Of a stretch of 64,000 nucleotides of DNA, positions 36,649-44,923 are shown one piece after another (within the stretch, counting starts at the first letter, position 1; each line of letters starts with the position of its first letter). Both the position numbers and the translations under genes were made by a program. This DNA comes from Bacteroidetes bacterium GWF2_35_48 (GTDB lineage Bacteria > Bacteroidota > Bacteroidia > Bacteroidales > GWF2-35-48). Below the pieces are notes generated by a model, which was not told the origin of the DNA, did no database searches, and saw only the letters and a list, made by a program, of their open reading frames with translations. The stretch is from NCBI GenBank assembly GCA_001769125.1, contig MEOG01000069.1, positions 124,001 to 188,000 of the forward strand, written 5' to 3'.

Positions 36649-37875
36649 TTATTCTCCGGGTTTTTCACTTGGCGTTACATTAAGACTGTCTTTTGGAACA
36701 GGCATTGAGGTAATAGGTGCGGTAAAAAAATTCAATGCCCGCATGCTGATAATAATTGTATTTTTATAATAGTGCTTGACAATGTCCTCATAGCTGAAAC
36801 CCATTTTTGCCATTTTCATTGCACCCTCCTGACACAATCCAACGCCATGCCCAAATCCTCTGCCTTTTAAAACAAAATCGTTATTGTCTTTTTGCACTGA
36901 AAAAAAGGTTGATCGTAACTTTAAGTCTGCACGTATTTTTTTTAAAGGTATTCCCGGTCCATTAATATTGAAAAAAGCTTTACGATAAGCTTGGGGAAAC
37001 AAAGGCGTATCATTTGGTATGTCTGTATTTGAAAGAACAATGCCATTTTCTTGTAAATAACTTTGAAATGTCGCGACCGGGATTCTTTTTTCCCAGAAAG
37101 AATTTTTTTCATTTCTACAGAAGGTGTCTGATACAGACTGCAGGTATGACCTTGGTCGTCCCCATACATCTTCGCTGTTTGCGGTTTGTCCTCCGCAATT
37201 AGAATGAAATGTAGCTGTAATAAGTGCCATGGTTGTATCTACAATAACGAGTCCTTCTGTAAATTTTGTTGCATTGATAATGGTATGCTCTTTAAGGCAT
37301 TTATTAAAATAAACCTGACAATGTACATCATCACAGAGTTGAAAGCCTTCTGCCAGATGCTTGTCGAAATTGTGCAGCGCCCATGTTCTGCATATCAGTG
37401 ATTGTGTTTTGTAGAATTCAGGATGCGCTTTATACCCAGCTTCGCTCTCTACAACACCTGCTATGTAGCTTTCTAACTCAACCTCATTTACTATAAGAAG
37501 ATGTTTGTCGCGAAGCGTAATCATTAGGTCATCGTCGTAAATTCGAGCTTTCAGATCTGGCTCAGCAGGTTTTATTTTAAACGTACTTTTATCGTTTTTT
37601 GCAACAAGTTTTATTTTATTAAATATTCCATGATATCCGTCAAGACTGCGAATGCTTATTTTATCCAGCTCTGAGGTAACCTGAATAATGTCGTTAATAT
37701 CAAAATGAATAACGGTCGTATCTGCAATAACGTCGTATTCTCCTTCATAGGTTGTAACTACAATGGATTTAATATCTTTTTTTGAAAAAATTCTGACATT
37801 AACAGTTTGAGAAAGCGTTGTGGTAGCGCTTAGAATAAGTAGAAATATAAAATAATATGTTTGTTTACGGTTCAA
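36649..37875 (-). CDS. SpoIID/LytB-domain protein
   Basis: A 408-aa exported protein. The signal peptide is 1-23 (LSATTTLSQ). The N-terminal third is a beta domain. The SpoIID domain follows, with LESYIAGVVESEAGYKAHPEFYKTQSLICRTWAL, the block ATFHSNCGGQTANSEDVWG, and the end motif LKGRGFGHGVGLCQEGAMKMAKMG. SpoIID in Bacillus is a lytic transglycosylase acting on stripped peptidoglycan; in non-sporulating Bacteroidota the role is unknown but probably concerns the cell wall. It starts one base from the lpxB stop. Confidence 0.88.
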   Translation of the reverse strand: MNRKQTYYFIFLLILSATTTLSQTVNVRIFSKKDIKSIVVTTYEGEYDVIADTTVIHFDINDIIQVTSELDKISIRSLDGYHGIFNKIKLVAKNDKSTFKIKPAEPDLKARIYDDDLMITLRDKHLLIVNEVELESYIAGVVESEAGYKAHPEFYKTQSLICRTWALHNFDKHLAEGFQLCDDVHCQVYFNKCLKEHTIINATKFTEGLVIVDTTMALITATFHSNCGGQTANSEDVWGRPRSYLQSVSDTFCRNEKNSFWEKRIPVATFQSYLQENGIVLSNTDIPNDTPLFPQAYRKAFFNINGPGIPLKKIRADLKLRSTFFSVQKDNNDFVLKGRGFGHGVGLCQEGAMKMAKMGFSYEDIVKHYYKNTIIISMRALNFFTAPITSMPVPKDSLNVTPSEKPGE

Positions 37876-37876
37876 A

Positions 37877-38998
37877 TTATCGTAAGTTTTGATAAATTAA
37901 TTTTGCAAGACGTTCTGATGCGCCGGGACCACCAAGCATTGTTCTCATTTCATCATAAGCAGCAAGCATTTTTTTTCTGGAATCATCGTCGTTTGTAATT
38001 TTTTTCAACTCGCCGGAAATGGCTGCATCAGTCATTTCGTTTTGAATGAGTTCTTTTACAATTTCTGCATTCATTACAAGGTTTACAAGAGAAATATATT
38101 TTACTTTTGCAAACCATTTTGCTAGTCTGTAGGTAATAAAACTTGTTTTATAGCAAACTACCTGAGGTACGTTTAACAGAGCAGCTTCCAAGGTAGATGT
38201 TCCTGATTTGACAAGCGCAGAAAAAGAATTTTTGAAAATTTCCTGTGTCTGGTTAAAAATAATTTTTACTTCAGGATATGTATGAAGATACTTCCTGTAA
38301 AGTTCTTCAGGAATAGATGAAATTGCTGCTATGATAAACGTGTAATTTTTAAATTTTTCTGAAACAGAAAGCATGACAGGTAATATTTTTTTTATTTCCT
38401 GTTTTCTGCTGCCGGGAAGCATTGCGATTATGGGTTTATCGTCAAGATTGTATTTTTTCCTGAAATTATTTGTTTGTTCTGAAGTTGTGTTTTCCCGCAG
38501 GGTATCAAGCATGGGATGACCAATAAAATCTGCATCATAGTTGAATTTTTTATAAAAATCTTTTTCAAAAGGCAGAATTACAAACATTCTGTCTACGTAT
38601 TTTTTTACAGTATAAACCCTTGATTCGTGCCATGCCCAGATGGTTGGTGATATATAATAAAAAACTTTAATGTTATTTTTTTTTGCAAATTCTGCAATAC
38701 GTAAATTAAATCCGGGATAGTCAACAAGCAGCAACACATCGGGATTGTAAGCCAAAATATCTTTTTTGCAAAAAGAAATATTTTTCAAAATAGTTTTCAG
38801 ATGCAGGATAACTTCTATGAATCCCATGAAAGCAAGCTCCTTATAATGCTTAACAGGTTTTTCTCCGGTTTGTTTTTCCATCAGATCGCCACCCCAGAAG
38901 CGGAAACAAGCATGGTCATCAAGTTTTTTAATTTCTCTGATGAAATTTGATGCATGCAAATCCCCGGATGCTTCTCCCGATATAATGTAATATTTCAC
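37877..38998 (-). CDS. lpxB: Lipid-A-disaccharide synthase
   Basis: LpxB joins lipid X and UDP-2,3-diacylglucosamine into the lipid A disaccharide on the inner face of the inner membrane. GEASGDLHASN at residues 8-18 is the family start. ADFIGHPMLD, AMLPGSRKQEIKKILPVM and VKSGTSTLEAAL mark the GT19 core. At 373 aa it is typical. It starts immediately after the stop of the small membrane gene. Confidence 0.95.
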   Translation of the reverse strand: MKYYIISGEASGDLHASNFIREIKKLDDHACFRFWGGDLMEKQTGEKPVKHYKELAFMGFIEVILHLKTILKNISFCKKDILAYNPDVLLLVDYPGFNLRIAEFAKKNNIKVFYYISPTIWAWHESRVYTVKKYVDRMFVILPFEKDFYKKFNYDADFIGHPMLDTLRENTTSEQTNNFRKKYNLDDKPIIAMLPGSRKQEIKKILPVMLSVSEKFKNYTFIIAAISSIPEELYRKYLHTYPEVKIIFNQTQEIFKNSFSALVKSGTSTLEAALLNVPQVVCYKTSFITYRLAKWFAKVKYISLVNLVMNAEIVKELIQNEMTDAAISGELKKITNDDDSRKKMLAAYDEMRTMLGGPGASERLAKLIYQNLR

Positions 38999-39346
38999 CT
39001 ATACAATAAATTTAATTACTACTACTGCGAAAGCAAAAATCATTGTTGTGAAAACTACTCCTCTTGCCGAAAATAAACGGTTTGTCCAAAGACAGATGAA
39101 AAAAAGCAGGAGATTCGGAATAACACAAATACTCAATATGGGCGTCGTAAGATTTAAATATCTTGTTTGATTAATAAAGTCAGAAAAAGTAAAATTTTTC
39201 GGTGCTAAAAATAGATAAAAAAGAAAAAAAGCAATCAGTGGTAAAAGAAGTCCTCCTACCGCACCGCTTAAAAAAGAATTGTATTTTTTTTCTTTAATTT
39301 TTTTTGCAGCAATTAATGTTTCTTTTTCAAAATCTATAGATTCCAT
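38999..39346 (-). CDS. Hypothetical three-helix membrane protein
   Basis: A 115-aa protein with three hydrophobic helices (about 26-46, 66-87 and 92-114) and a charged N-terminus. The family was not recognised. It overlaps surE by 13 bases and abuts lpxB, so it is translated as part of the same operon. A role in envelope or lipid A synthesis is only a guess from position. Confidence 0.7.
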   Translation of the reverse strand: MESIDFEKETLIAAKKIKEKKYNSFLSGAVGGLLLPLIAFFLFYLFLAPKNFTFSDFINQTRYLNLTTPILSICVIPNLLLFFICLWTNRLFSARGVVFTTMIFAFAVVVIKFIV

Positions 39347-40101
39347 GATTTAAGAATTTCAATCGCTGGATATGATGTAAAATCAACTTTTACCGGAACA
39401 ACAGAGGCATAATTGTGTGTAAGTGCCCATTCGTCTGTTGTTTCGTTTTCGGGTTCATGATTTTTGAAAAAACCAGTAAGCCAATAGTAATCTTGCTTTG
39501 AAGGATCTTTTCTTTTATCAAATTCTTCTTTCCAGACTCCTGTTGTTTGCATGCAAATTTTAATTCCTTTAAATTCATTTTCCGGAATTACCGGAAAATT
39601 AACATTTAGCCCAACGTTTTCAGGCAAGCCATTTTGAAGCACTTTTTCAATGATTACACGCGCATATTTTTTTGCAAGTGTAAAATCTGCATTACGGGAA
39701 TGATCCAAAACAGAGAATCCTATTGACGGAATGCCGTTTATACATCCTTCAAGGGCGGCTCCCATGGTTCCGGAGTAAATTATGCTTATTGATGCATTCG
39801 AACCGTGATTGATGCCCGAAACTAATAAATCGGGTTTCCTGTCCAACACCTGATCAAGAGCTAATTTTACTGAATCTACCGGTGTGCCGGAGCAACTGTA
39901 CATGCTAACATTTTCTTTTTCCCAAAGTTTATTTAATCGTAAAGGATTTTTAATTGAAATAGCATGAGACATTCCGGAACGGCCTTCAACAGGGGCTACA
40001 GCCACAATGCGGCCAAATTCTTTTGCTACATCAATCAAGGCTTCAATTCCAAGGGCATCATAGCCATCATCGTTGGAAACAAGGATTAGTTTTTCCTGCA
40101 T
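39334..40101 (-). CDS. surE: 5'-nucleotidase SurE
   Basis: SurE is a metal-dependent nucleoside monophosphate phosphatase linked to stationary-phase survival. The metal-binding SNDDGYDALG is at 9-18. Other blocks are VAPVEGRSGMSHAIS, SGTPVDSVKLAL and SGINHGSNASISIIYSGTMGAALEG. At 255 aa it is full length. It heads the surE, lpxB, SpoIID-like, aroQ operon. Confidence 0.94.
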   Translation of the reverse strand: MQEKLILVSNDDGYDALGIEALIDVAKEFGRIVAVAPVEGRSGMSHAISIKNPLRLNKLWEKENVSMYSCSGTPVDSVKLALDQVLDRKPDLLVSGINHGSNASISIIYSGTMGAALEGCINGIPSIGFSVLDHSRNADFTLAKKYARVIIEKVLQNGLPENVGLNVNFPVIPENEFKGIKICMQTTGVWKEEFDKRKDPSKQDYYWLTGFFKNHEPENETTDEWALTHNYASVVPVKVDFTSYPAIEILKSWNL

Positions 40102-40210
40102 AAATTTAATTTGAAATTATTAATATCACAGCAAGCAGAGCTAGTAAAATTACCTGTGAAATTACAATACTTTTATCTTTTATATTTTTTATTATCATAC
40201 TTTTTTTCAA

Positions 40211-40246
40211 TAGATGTTCGGTTGTGCAACGATAGATGTTCGGTTG
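40211..40246. repeat. 14-bp direct repeat upstream of surE
   Basis: TAGATGTTCGGTTG occurs at 40211-40224 and again at 40233-40246, a period of 22 bases (about two helical turns). It lies 110-145 bases upstream of surE in a 300-bp gap with no gene; the rest of the gap is A/T-rich. The phasing would suit a paired protein-binding site. Confidence 0.45.
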
Positions 40247-40420
40247 ATGTACAATTGTATTTCTATCGAATTCCTACTGTATTCCTATTATTATTTCGTA
40301 ATTGAAACAGTACAAACCTACATTAAAAAAAGAATGAAAAAACATTCAATTATGATAAGTTATTAAAAATCAAATGTTCATAAATGGGGTTGAAAATTGG
40401 AATATTTGACAATTTGAAAG

Positions 40421-40534
40421 TTACAACAATAATGGATCAGGGGAATCAACTTCGCCCGAATGTACATGTGCTGCTTCACGACAACCTCCGTCACACTCGT
40501 ATAAGAGGTGGCAGTCGTTACACATTGTTGGTTT
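40421..40534 (-). pseudogene. Out-of-frame C-terminus of the radical SAM gene
   Basis: Right after the end of the 40518-41522 reading frame, the +1 frame encodes a perfect SPASM-type tail, with cysteines in CNDCHLLYECDGGCREAAH and then HVHSGEVDSPDPLLL before a stop at 40421. Removing one A from the AAA run (plus-strand TTT at 40532-40534) joins the two frames as ...ERVQPTMCNDC. I therefore read the gene as frameshifted, unless the base is a sequencing error. Confidence 0.75.
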
Positions 40535-41522
40535 GTACTCTTTCAATTATAAATTTTTTCCAGTAGGGATGGTCTTTTATTTTTTCGATTTCGGTGTAAT
40601 GGTTCATTTCAATCGGAGAATGATTGCATGTGCGTATGTATCCCGACGGACCCACAACAAAAAATTCTATTGCGGCAGAACAACGTGTACCAATGGAAAG
40701 TTGTTTGTAATTTCTGTCTTCAGGTATTATGCATTTCGGTAATTCGGTCCCCACGCTACCCTTTCTATTGGCTGTTTGCAGCACTTCTTCTGCAATATCA
40801 AGCATTTCCACCACATCCTTTTTCTCCAGCATTAATTCTTTGGCATATTTTATTCCGCGACCACCGGGAAGAAAGCGATTCATAAGCAGGGAGTCTGCTC
40901 CAGCCAGCAAAGCCATTGAAATAGTCTCATATAATTCGTGGAGATTTTTGCGTGTTACGGTAACATTGACTGTTGTAGAAAGGCCCGCTTTTTTTGCTTC
41001 GGTAAACCAATGTAAAACCTGTTCCCGGTTTTTCCTAAGGGTGTGTTGCTCAAAGGTATCAAACCCCGGAAGGCTCATGCTTAAATGAATGTCATGCTTT
41101 TTGCACAGGGCAATAATTTCAGCATTCATTAATAATCCGTTTGAGAGCAGAAAAAGTTTTGGGGTTTTAAATTCCGATACAAGTGTGTTGTTTACGGTTT
41201 CAATATGTTCCGATTTGCAGGAGGCAGCGTATTCAATAATTTCAATAATTCCTTCTTTCATCAGAGGTTCGCCGCCGGAAAATGCAAAATTCATAATGCC
41301 CATTTTACATAAAACAGAAATCACATTTTTCCATTCTTCTACAGATAATTCTTTTTGTTTTTTGAAACTGTCGTTTTCGTTTTCCCAGGGGCAGGAGCAA
41401 AACAAGCAACTGTGGTTGCAGCGGTAGGTCATTTCAAAAACTACCGTTGCAGGGAGGAATGAGGGAGCAAGTATGGAAGTTGAATTTTGGGGCATGTATA
41501 GATGGAGTTTGAAGTACTCCAT
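40518..41522 (-). CDS. Radical SAM / SPASM-domain enzyme (C-terminally frameshifted)
   Basis: The radical SAM motif CNHSCLFC is at residues 35-42 (CX3CX2C), which binds the [4Fe-4S] cluster used to split S-adenosylmethionine. FAFSGGEPLMKEG is the SAM-binding GGE motif. A SPASM half-motif TRCSAAIEFFVVGPSGYIRTCNHS lies near 280-300 and would ligate an auxiliary cluster. SPASM enzymes often modify peptides or proteins. The frame ends at 334 aa just before the last cysteine set, which lies out of frame downstream, so as sequenced the auxiliary clusters are incomplete. The start shares one base with the stop of the upstream gene (TAATG), so it is the last gene of a coupled three-gene set. Confidence 0.85.
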   Translation of the reverse strand: MEYFKLHLYMPQNSTSILAPSFLPATVVFEMTYRCNHSCLFCSCPWENENDSFKKQKELSVEEWKNVISVLCKMGIMNFAFSGGEPLMKEGIIEIIEYAASCKSEHIETVNNTLVSEFKTPKLFLLSNGLLMNAEIIALCKKHDIHLSMSLPGFDTFEQHTLRKNREQVLHWFTEAKKAGLSTTVNVTVTRKNLHELYETISMALLAGADSLLMNRFLPGGRGIKYAKELMLEKKDVVEMLDIAEEVLQTANRKGSVGTELPKCIIPEDRNYKQLSIGTRCSAAIEFFVVGPSGYIRTCNHSPIEMNHYTEIEKIKDHPYWKKFIIERVQTNNV

Positions 41523-42133
41523 TATTTTGCAAGTTTAATTTTTAAAATTCGTTCAATGGTGGAAATTTTTTCTTTCAGGGGCGATTCATAGTCATAGTTA
41601 TCTTTGACTTTCAAACTGCCTGATAAAAATTCTGAAAGAACATTCAGATCATCCGAAGAAATTCCACACACATGATCGGGTTTTTCCATATCCGAGGTTC
41701 TTAAATAAATACAAAGTTCAGGCTCTGTAACAGAGGGTGAACATTTCCTGCAATATTCGCTTTCATCCAGTGAAATTTCCATGTCTTTGATTTTGGAAAC
41801 GAGTCCGCGGCAGGCAGGAATTTCTTTTTCAATAAACCGTGTGTTATTGCGGTGATAAATGGTTTTTTCACCGCATTTCGGACACACATATTCTGCTCTT
41901 TCGGGAGGTCCGGCCGTTTTATAACACATGGCTCCCATTTCGAGATTTTTTGGCGCTTCTGTATCTGAAAGTTTCTGAAGCTTGTTTACCAGTTCCTGGC
42001 GCGAAATTATTTTTTTTCCTGAGTCAGGAGGTGCCTGTTCTGAGTACTTTTCTGAAGAATTTCCCTTGGTTCCTGTTGCAAGAAAAAATGCACCTGCAAG
42101 AAAAATAATAATTAAAACAGCGATGTACCACAT
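41522..42133 (-). CDS. Membrane-anchored cysteine-rich protein
   Basis: A 203-aa protein of no family I recognise. Residues 1-20 are a membrane helix (MWYIAVLIIIFLAGAFFLA), with the rest soluble. It has eight cysteines: one at MCYKT, the pair VCPKC, one in PACRG, the pair YCRKC, then LCIYL and HVCGI. The two CXXC pairs look like a zinc ribbon; the others could bind metal or be modified. It is translationally coupled to the SPASM enzyme downstream (TAATG overlap) and abuts the hydrolase gene upstream, so the three products probably act together. It could be a partner or substrate of the radical SAM enzyme. Confidence 0.7.
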   Translation of the reverse strand: MWYIAVLIIIFLAGAFFLATGTKGNSSEKYSEQAPPDSGKKIISRQELVNKLQKLSDTEAPKNLEMGAMCYKTAGPPERAEYVCPKCGEKTIYHRNNTRFIEKEIPACRGLVSKIKDMEISLDESEYCRKCSPSVTEPELCIYLRTSDMEKPDHVCGISSDDLNVLSEFLSGSLKVKDNYDYESPLKEKISTIERILKIKLAK

Positions 42134-42134
42134 A

Positions 42135-43586
42135 TTATTTCGGGTTTTTAATTTTGTTGATTAAACGGAGAAATGTTTTTTCATTTTTGATGTTTTGAAA
42201 TAATGCATCTGAATTTAGTCTTTCTGCGTCAGAAAATCCAAGAGAAACAGATTTTTCGAGGGAAGCGAGCGCCAGATTTTTATTTTCCCCTGCAGCTGCA
42301 ATACCTGCTTCGAAATAAAAAACATCAGGATTTTCAGGATCTACTGCTTTATAAATTTCATTCATCTGTGCTGCTGCTGCGAAGTTATTATCCCTCATTA
42401 AATTGTTGACATAGGAAAACGAAACAAGACTCAGAAAACCAAGTACACGGTCAAACATTGCTTTTTCATACGCAGGCAGATTGCTATTTTGTTTTATTCG
42501 CAAGCGGCTTGCTTCTTCCTGCCACCAGTCGGGTTTCTTTTCCTGAAATGATTTCAGATACGCCTGTTGAAGCGAATTTTCTTTGATTAAAACCGTCTGT
42601 ATATTCTCATTCGTTTTTTTCAGTGCAGGGCTTGCATCCAGTTCGGCAAGTATGCTCAGTTCTTTTTTATTTTCTGAAATTTCACTCAGGAATGCTATTG
42701 TTTTCTTCAGGGAAATCCATTTTGTATAAATGTTTTTTGATTCTAAGTTTTTACTTTCTTTATTTTTGAAATCATTAATAATTTTTTCATCTTTTGGGAT
42801 TATATTGTCTTTCATTGCATTCAGTGTAATCCAACAGAAAGCATCTTCCATGGTTGATTCAGGAGCCCATTCATGTTTGCCTTCAAAGAACAACAGGTAG
42901 TGCCTCATACCGATTTGGGAAAATGAATTTTCTGTTCGGAGCATTTCCAGATAATTCATGTCGTGCGTACCCGCAATTCCAAAAAAATCAAATTTGTTTT
43001 TTATTCTATTTTGTGGTAATCCGGCAGAACAACCAATCACTGCTTTTACACGAGAGTCGGTTTCGGCAAGTGCTATGGCAACACGGGCTCCTCCAGAGAA
43101 TCCTCCTGCATAAATTCTTCGGGAATCTATCGGCAACCGGGTTAGCATATCTTCTATTATTGACCTTCCAATTTTAGTGGTGGATTCTGTTGTCATACCA
43201 TTTTTAGAATTATTACTGCCGGCAATAATAAATCCATATTTGTCTGCAAGATTCCGGTATTTTAAAACAGGCAATGTTCCTTTTGCATGTGAATCAAAAA
43301 ACAAAATAAAAGGAAATTTTTTATTTGTGTTTTGAGTTGCTGGTACATATAGCGCATAAGAAATCTGTGGATCGTTTTTGCACGAAACATTTTTGTTTAA
43401 TTCTCCAATTACAAGGGAAGAGTCTGTGATAAATTTTTCAGTACTGATTTGTTGTTGAGATTGTAGTTCTGACAGAACAATGTTTTTATCAGCATCAACA
43501 GGCGAATCACATGAAAATAATAAAAAAAATAATCCAAACGGAACTAAATTTAGGAATGGACTGAAAGTTCTTTTTATCTTTTCCAT
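42135..43586 (-). CDS. Alpha/beta-hydrolase lipoprotein with C-terminal repeat region
   Basis: A 483-aa predicted lipoprotein. The lipobox FLLFSC places the lipid at Cys26. Residues about 60-270 form an alpha/beta hydrolase of the PHB depolymerase or esterase kind: RRIYAGGFSGGARVAIALAE holds the GXSXG nucleophile, IAGTHDMNY is where the acidic residue is expected, and FFEGKHEWAPES holds the His. The C-terminal 200 residues are helical and TPR-like, ending YFEAGIAAAGENKNLALASLEKSVSLG. It is first in the cassette with the Cys-rich protein and the radical SAM enzyme. The substrate is unknown. Confidence 0.8.
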   Translation of the reverse strand: MEKIKRTFSPFLNLVPFGLFFLLFSCDSPVDADKNIVLSELQSQQQISTEKFITDSSLVIGELNKNVSCKNDPQISYALYVPATQNTNKKFPFILFFDSHAKGTLPVLKYRNLADKYGFIIAGSNNSKNGMTTESTTKIGRSIIEDMLTRLPIDSRRIYAGGFSGGARVAIALAETDSRVKAVIGCSAGLPQNRIKNKFDFFGIAGTHDMNYLEMLRTENSFSQIGMRHYLLFFEGKHEWAPESTMEDAFCWITLNAMKDNIIPKDEKIINDFKNKESKNLESKNIYTKWISLKKTIAFLSEISENKKELSILAELDASPALKKTNENIQTVLIKENSLQQAYLKSFQEKKPDWWQEEASRLRIKQNSNLPAYEKAMFDRVLGFLSLVSFSYVNNLMRDNNFAAAAQMNEIYKAVDPENPDVFYFEAGIAAAGENKNLALASLEKSVSLGFSDAERLNSDALFQNIKNEKTFLRLINKIKNPK

Positions 43587-43612
43587 GGTTTGATAAAAAA
43601 AAAGTTTATAAA

Positions 43613-43640
43613 AAAAGGGTCAGCTTTGCCTGACCCTTTT
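43613..43640. terminator. Terminator between DUF1573 gene and hydrolase gene
   Basis: AAAAGGGTCAG and CTGACCCTTTT form an 11-bp stem with loop CTTTGC. On the minus strand it is followed by a T-rich run. It separates the DUF1573 gene from the radical SAM cassette. Confidence 0.8.
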
Positions 43641-43657
43641 ACGTTTTTTATAATCTA

Positions 43658-44758
43658 TTATTTTTGTTCTGGGGTTACTACATCCCCTTTAATGTTCAAT
43701 AAAATTGAATTATTTTTAGGATCATTTGTAGTAACAGTAATGGTTTTATTTTGTTTACCGCTTTTACCAGCAGAGTTAAATTTCACTTTTATAAAACTTG
43801 ATTCGCCTGGTTTAATTACAGTATTGGGAGGATTAACAGCAGTACAGCCACAACTTGCTTTTGTTTTACGAATAACAAGATCGCCTTTGCCTTCATTTTT
43901 AAATTTATATTCATGATCTACACTTTCGCCCTGTTTAATGGATCCAAAATCAAATGTGGTGTTTTCAAATTTTATGGAAGGAGCTTTGTCTAATTCTTGT
44001 TTTGAAAGCTTCGAGAAATCTTCTTTTATGGTTGCGCTTATCGAAATCGTATAATTTGATTCTGATTTGTCATTCAACAGCATACTTACGCGATCCATAA
44101 CAAAGCCCCAGTCGTTTCTTTTATTGCCATCATACGTTGCAACAATCAAACCTTTTTGTCCGGGTTTGAGTACTTCTGGTAGCGCTTTTACCTGAATATG
44201 CTGAGGTACATTTGTAAAGCCGATTTTTAAATTTCCTTCCCCTACATTAATAACAGTAAGGCTGTCTGTTTTTGTACTTGTATTATAAACTTCAACAAAG
44301 GCAAGATGATTTGTTTTTAAGCGCAAATCTCCTATTTTTTGCGGAAAATTGTCTTCTACAGTTTTAACTTTTGCAGTAACATCCCCAAGTATGTGTAAAA
44401 CTGTTGTAGAGGGTTCGGCATTGCTTGTTACGGTAACTGTTTTATTGAATTTACCGGGTCTGTTTTTGGGATCGTAGGTAGCTTTCACAAATCCCTTTTG
44501 TCCGGGAAGTATGGGAGATTTGGTCCAGTCGTTTGTCGTACAACCGCAAGACGCCTTGCAATTCGTTATTACGAGAGGCTCGCCACCTGTATTGGTAAAT
44601 TCAAAGGAATAAGTAATCGGGCCGCCTTCTTCTTTAATTGTTCCAAAGTCATGGTCTGTAACATCAAAAGAAATGTTTGCCTTTTTTGACTGCGCCGAAA
44701 CGGTGTTTGCAAAAATGAAACAAATAACACTAATAAATAACAACGTTTTCATATTCAA
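43658..44758 (-). CDS. Exported protein with two DUF1573 domains
   Basis: A 366-aa secreted protein. The signal peptide is 1-23 (ANTVSAQ). Two immunoglobulin-like DUF1573 domains lie near 28-125 and 255-360, each with the pattern HDFGTIKEEG...FTNTGGEPLVI...KASCGCT. The linker is a third, degenerate beta domain. DUF1573 proteins are abundant in the Bacteroidota envelope, without an established biochemical role. It has its own terminator. A minus-strand TATATTTG (44847 to 44840) lies about 80 bases upstream and may be its promoter. Confidence 0.88.
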   Translation of the reverse strand: MNMKTLLFISVICFIFANTVSAQSKKANISFDVTDHDFGTIKEEGGPITYSFEFTNTGGEPLVITNCKASCGCTTNDWTKSPILPGQKGFVKATYDPKNRPGKFNKTVTVTSNAEPSTTVLHILGDVTAKVKTVEDNFPQKIGDLRLKTNHLAFVEVYNTSTKTDSLTVINVGEGNLKIGFTNVPQHIQVKALPEVLKPGQKGLIVATYDGNKRNDWGFVMDRVSMLLNDKSESNYTISISATIKEDFSKLSKQELDKAPSIKFENTTFDFGSIKQGESVDHEYKFKNEGKGDLVIRKTKASCGCTAVNPPNTVIKPGESSFIKVKFNSAGKSGKQNKTITVTTNDPKNNSILLNIKGDVVTPEQK

Positions 44759-44839
44759 TCTAATTAAGTTAACATTAAAGAATAAACGAAATTATTATAA
44801 AAATTGTATAATAATAATCGAATGAATAATTTTTTTTTA

Positions 44840-44847
44840 CAAATATA
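44840..44847 (-). promoter_or_regulatory. Possible promoter of the DUF1573 gene (TATATTTG)
   Basis: A perfect TAnnTTTG on the minus strand. The -33 element is weak. Confidence 0.35.
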
Positions 44848-44923
44848 AGTTTGTCCGTACAAGAAGACGAATTTTTTTTGGTAAAAGTTGTCTGATAATG
44901 AAAAATAAAAAATTAATAATTTG

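Noticed and set aside
40111-40305. 64-aa plus-strand frame beside the radical SAM gene as a peptide precursor
   Set aside because: The composition is low-complexity Phe/Tyr/Leu from AT-rich DNA, it has no leader or core pattern, and it points the opposite way across the surE upstream region.
41089-41427. 112-aa plus-strand frame
   Set aside because: It lies wholly inside the radical SAM gene, whose motifs establish the minus strand as the coding one.
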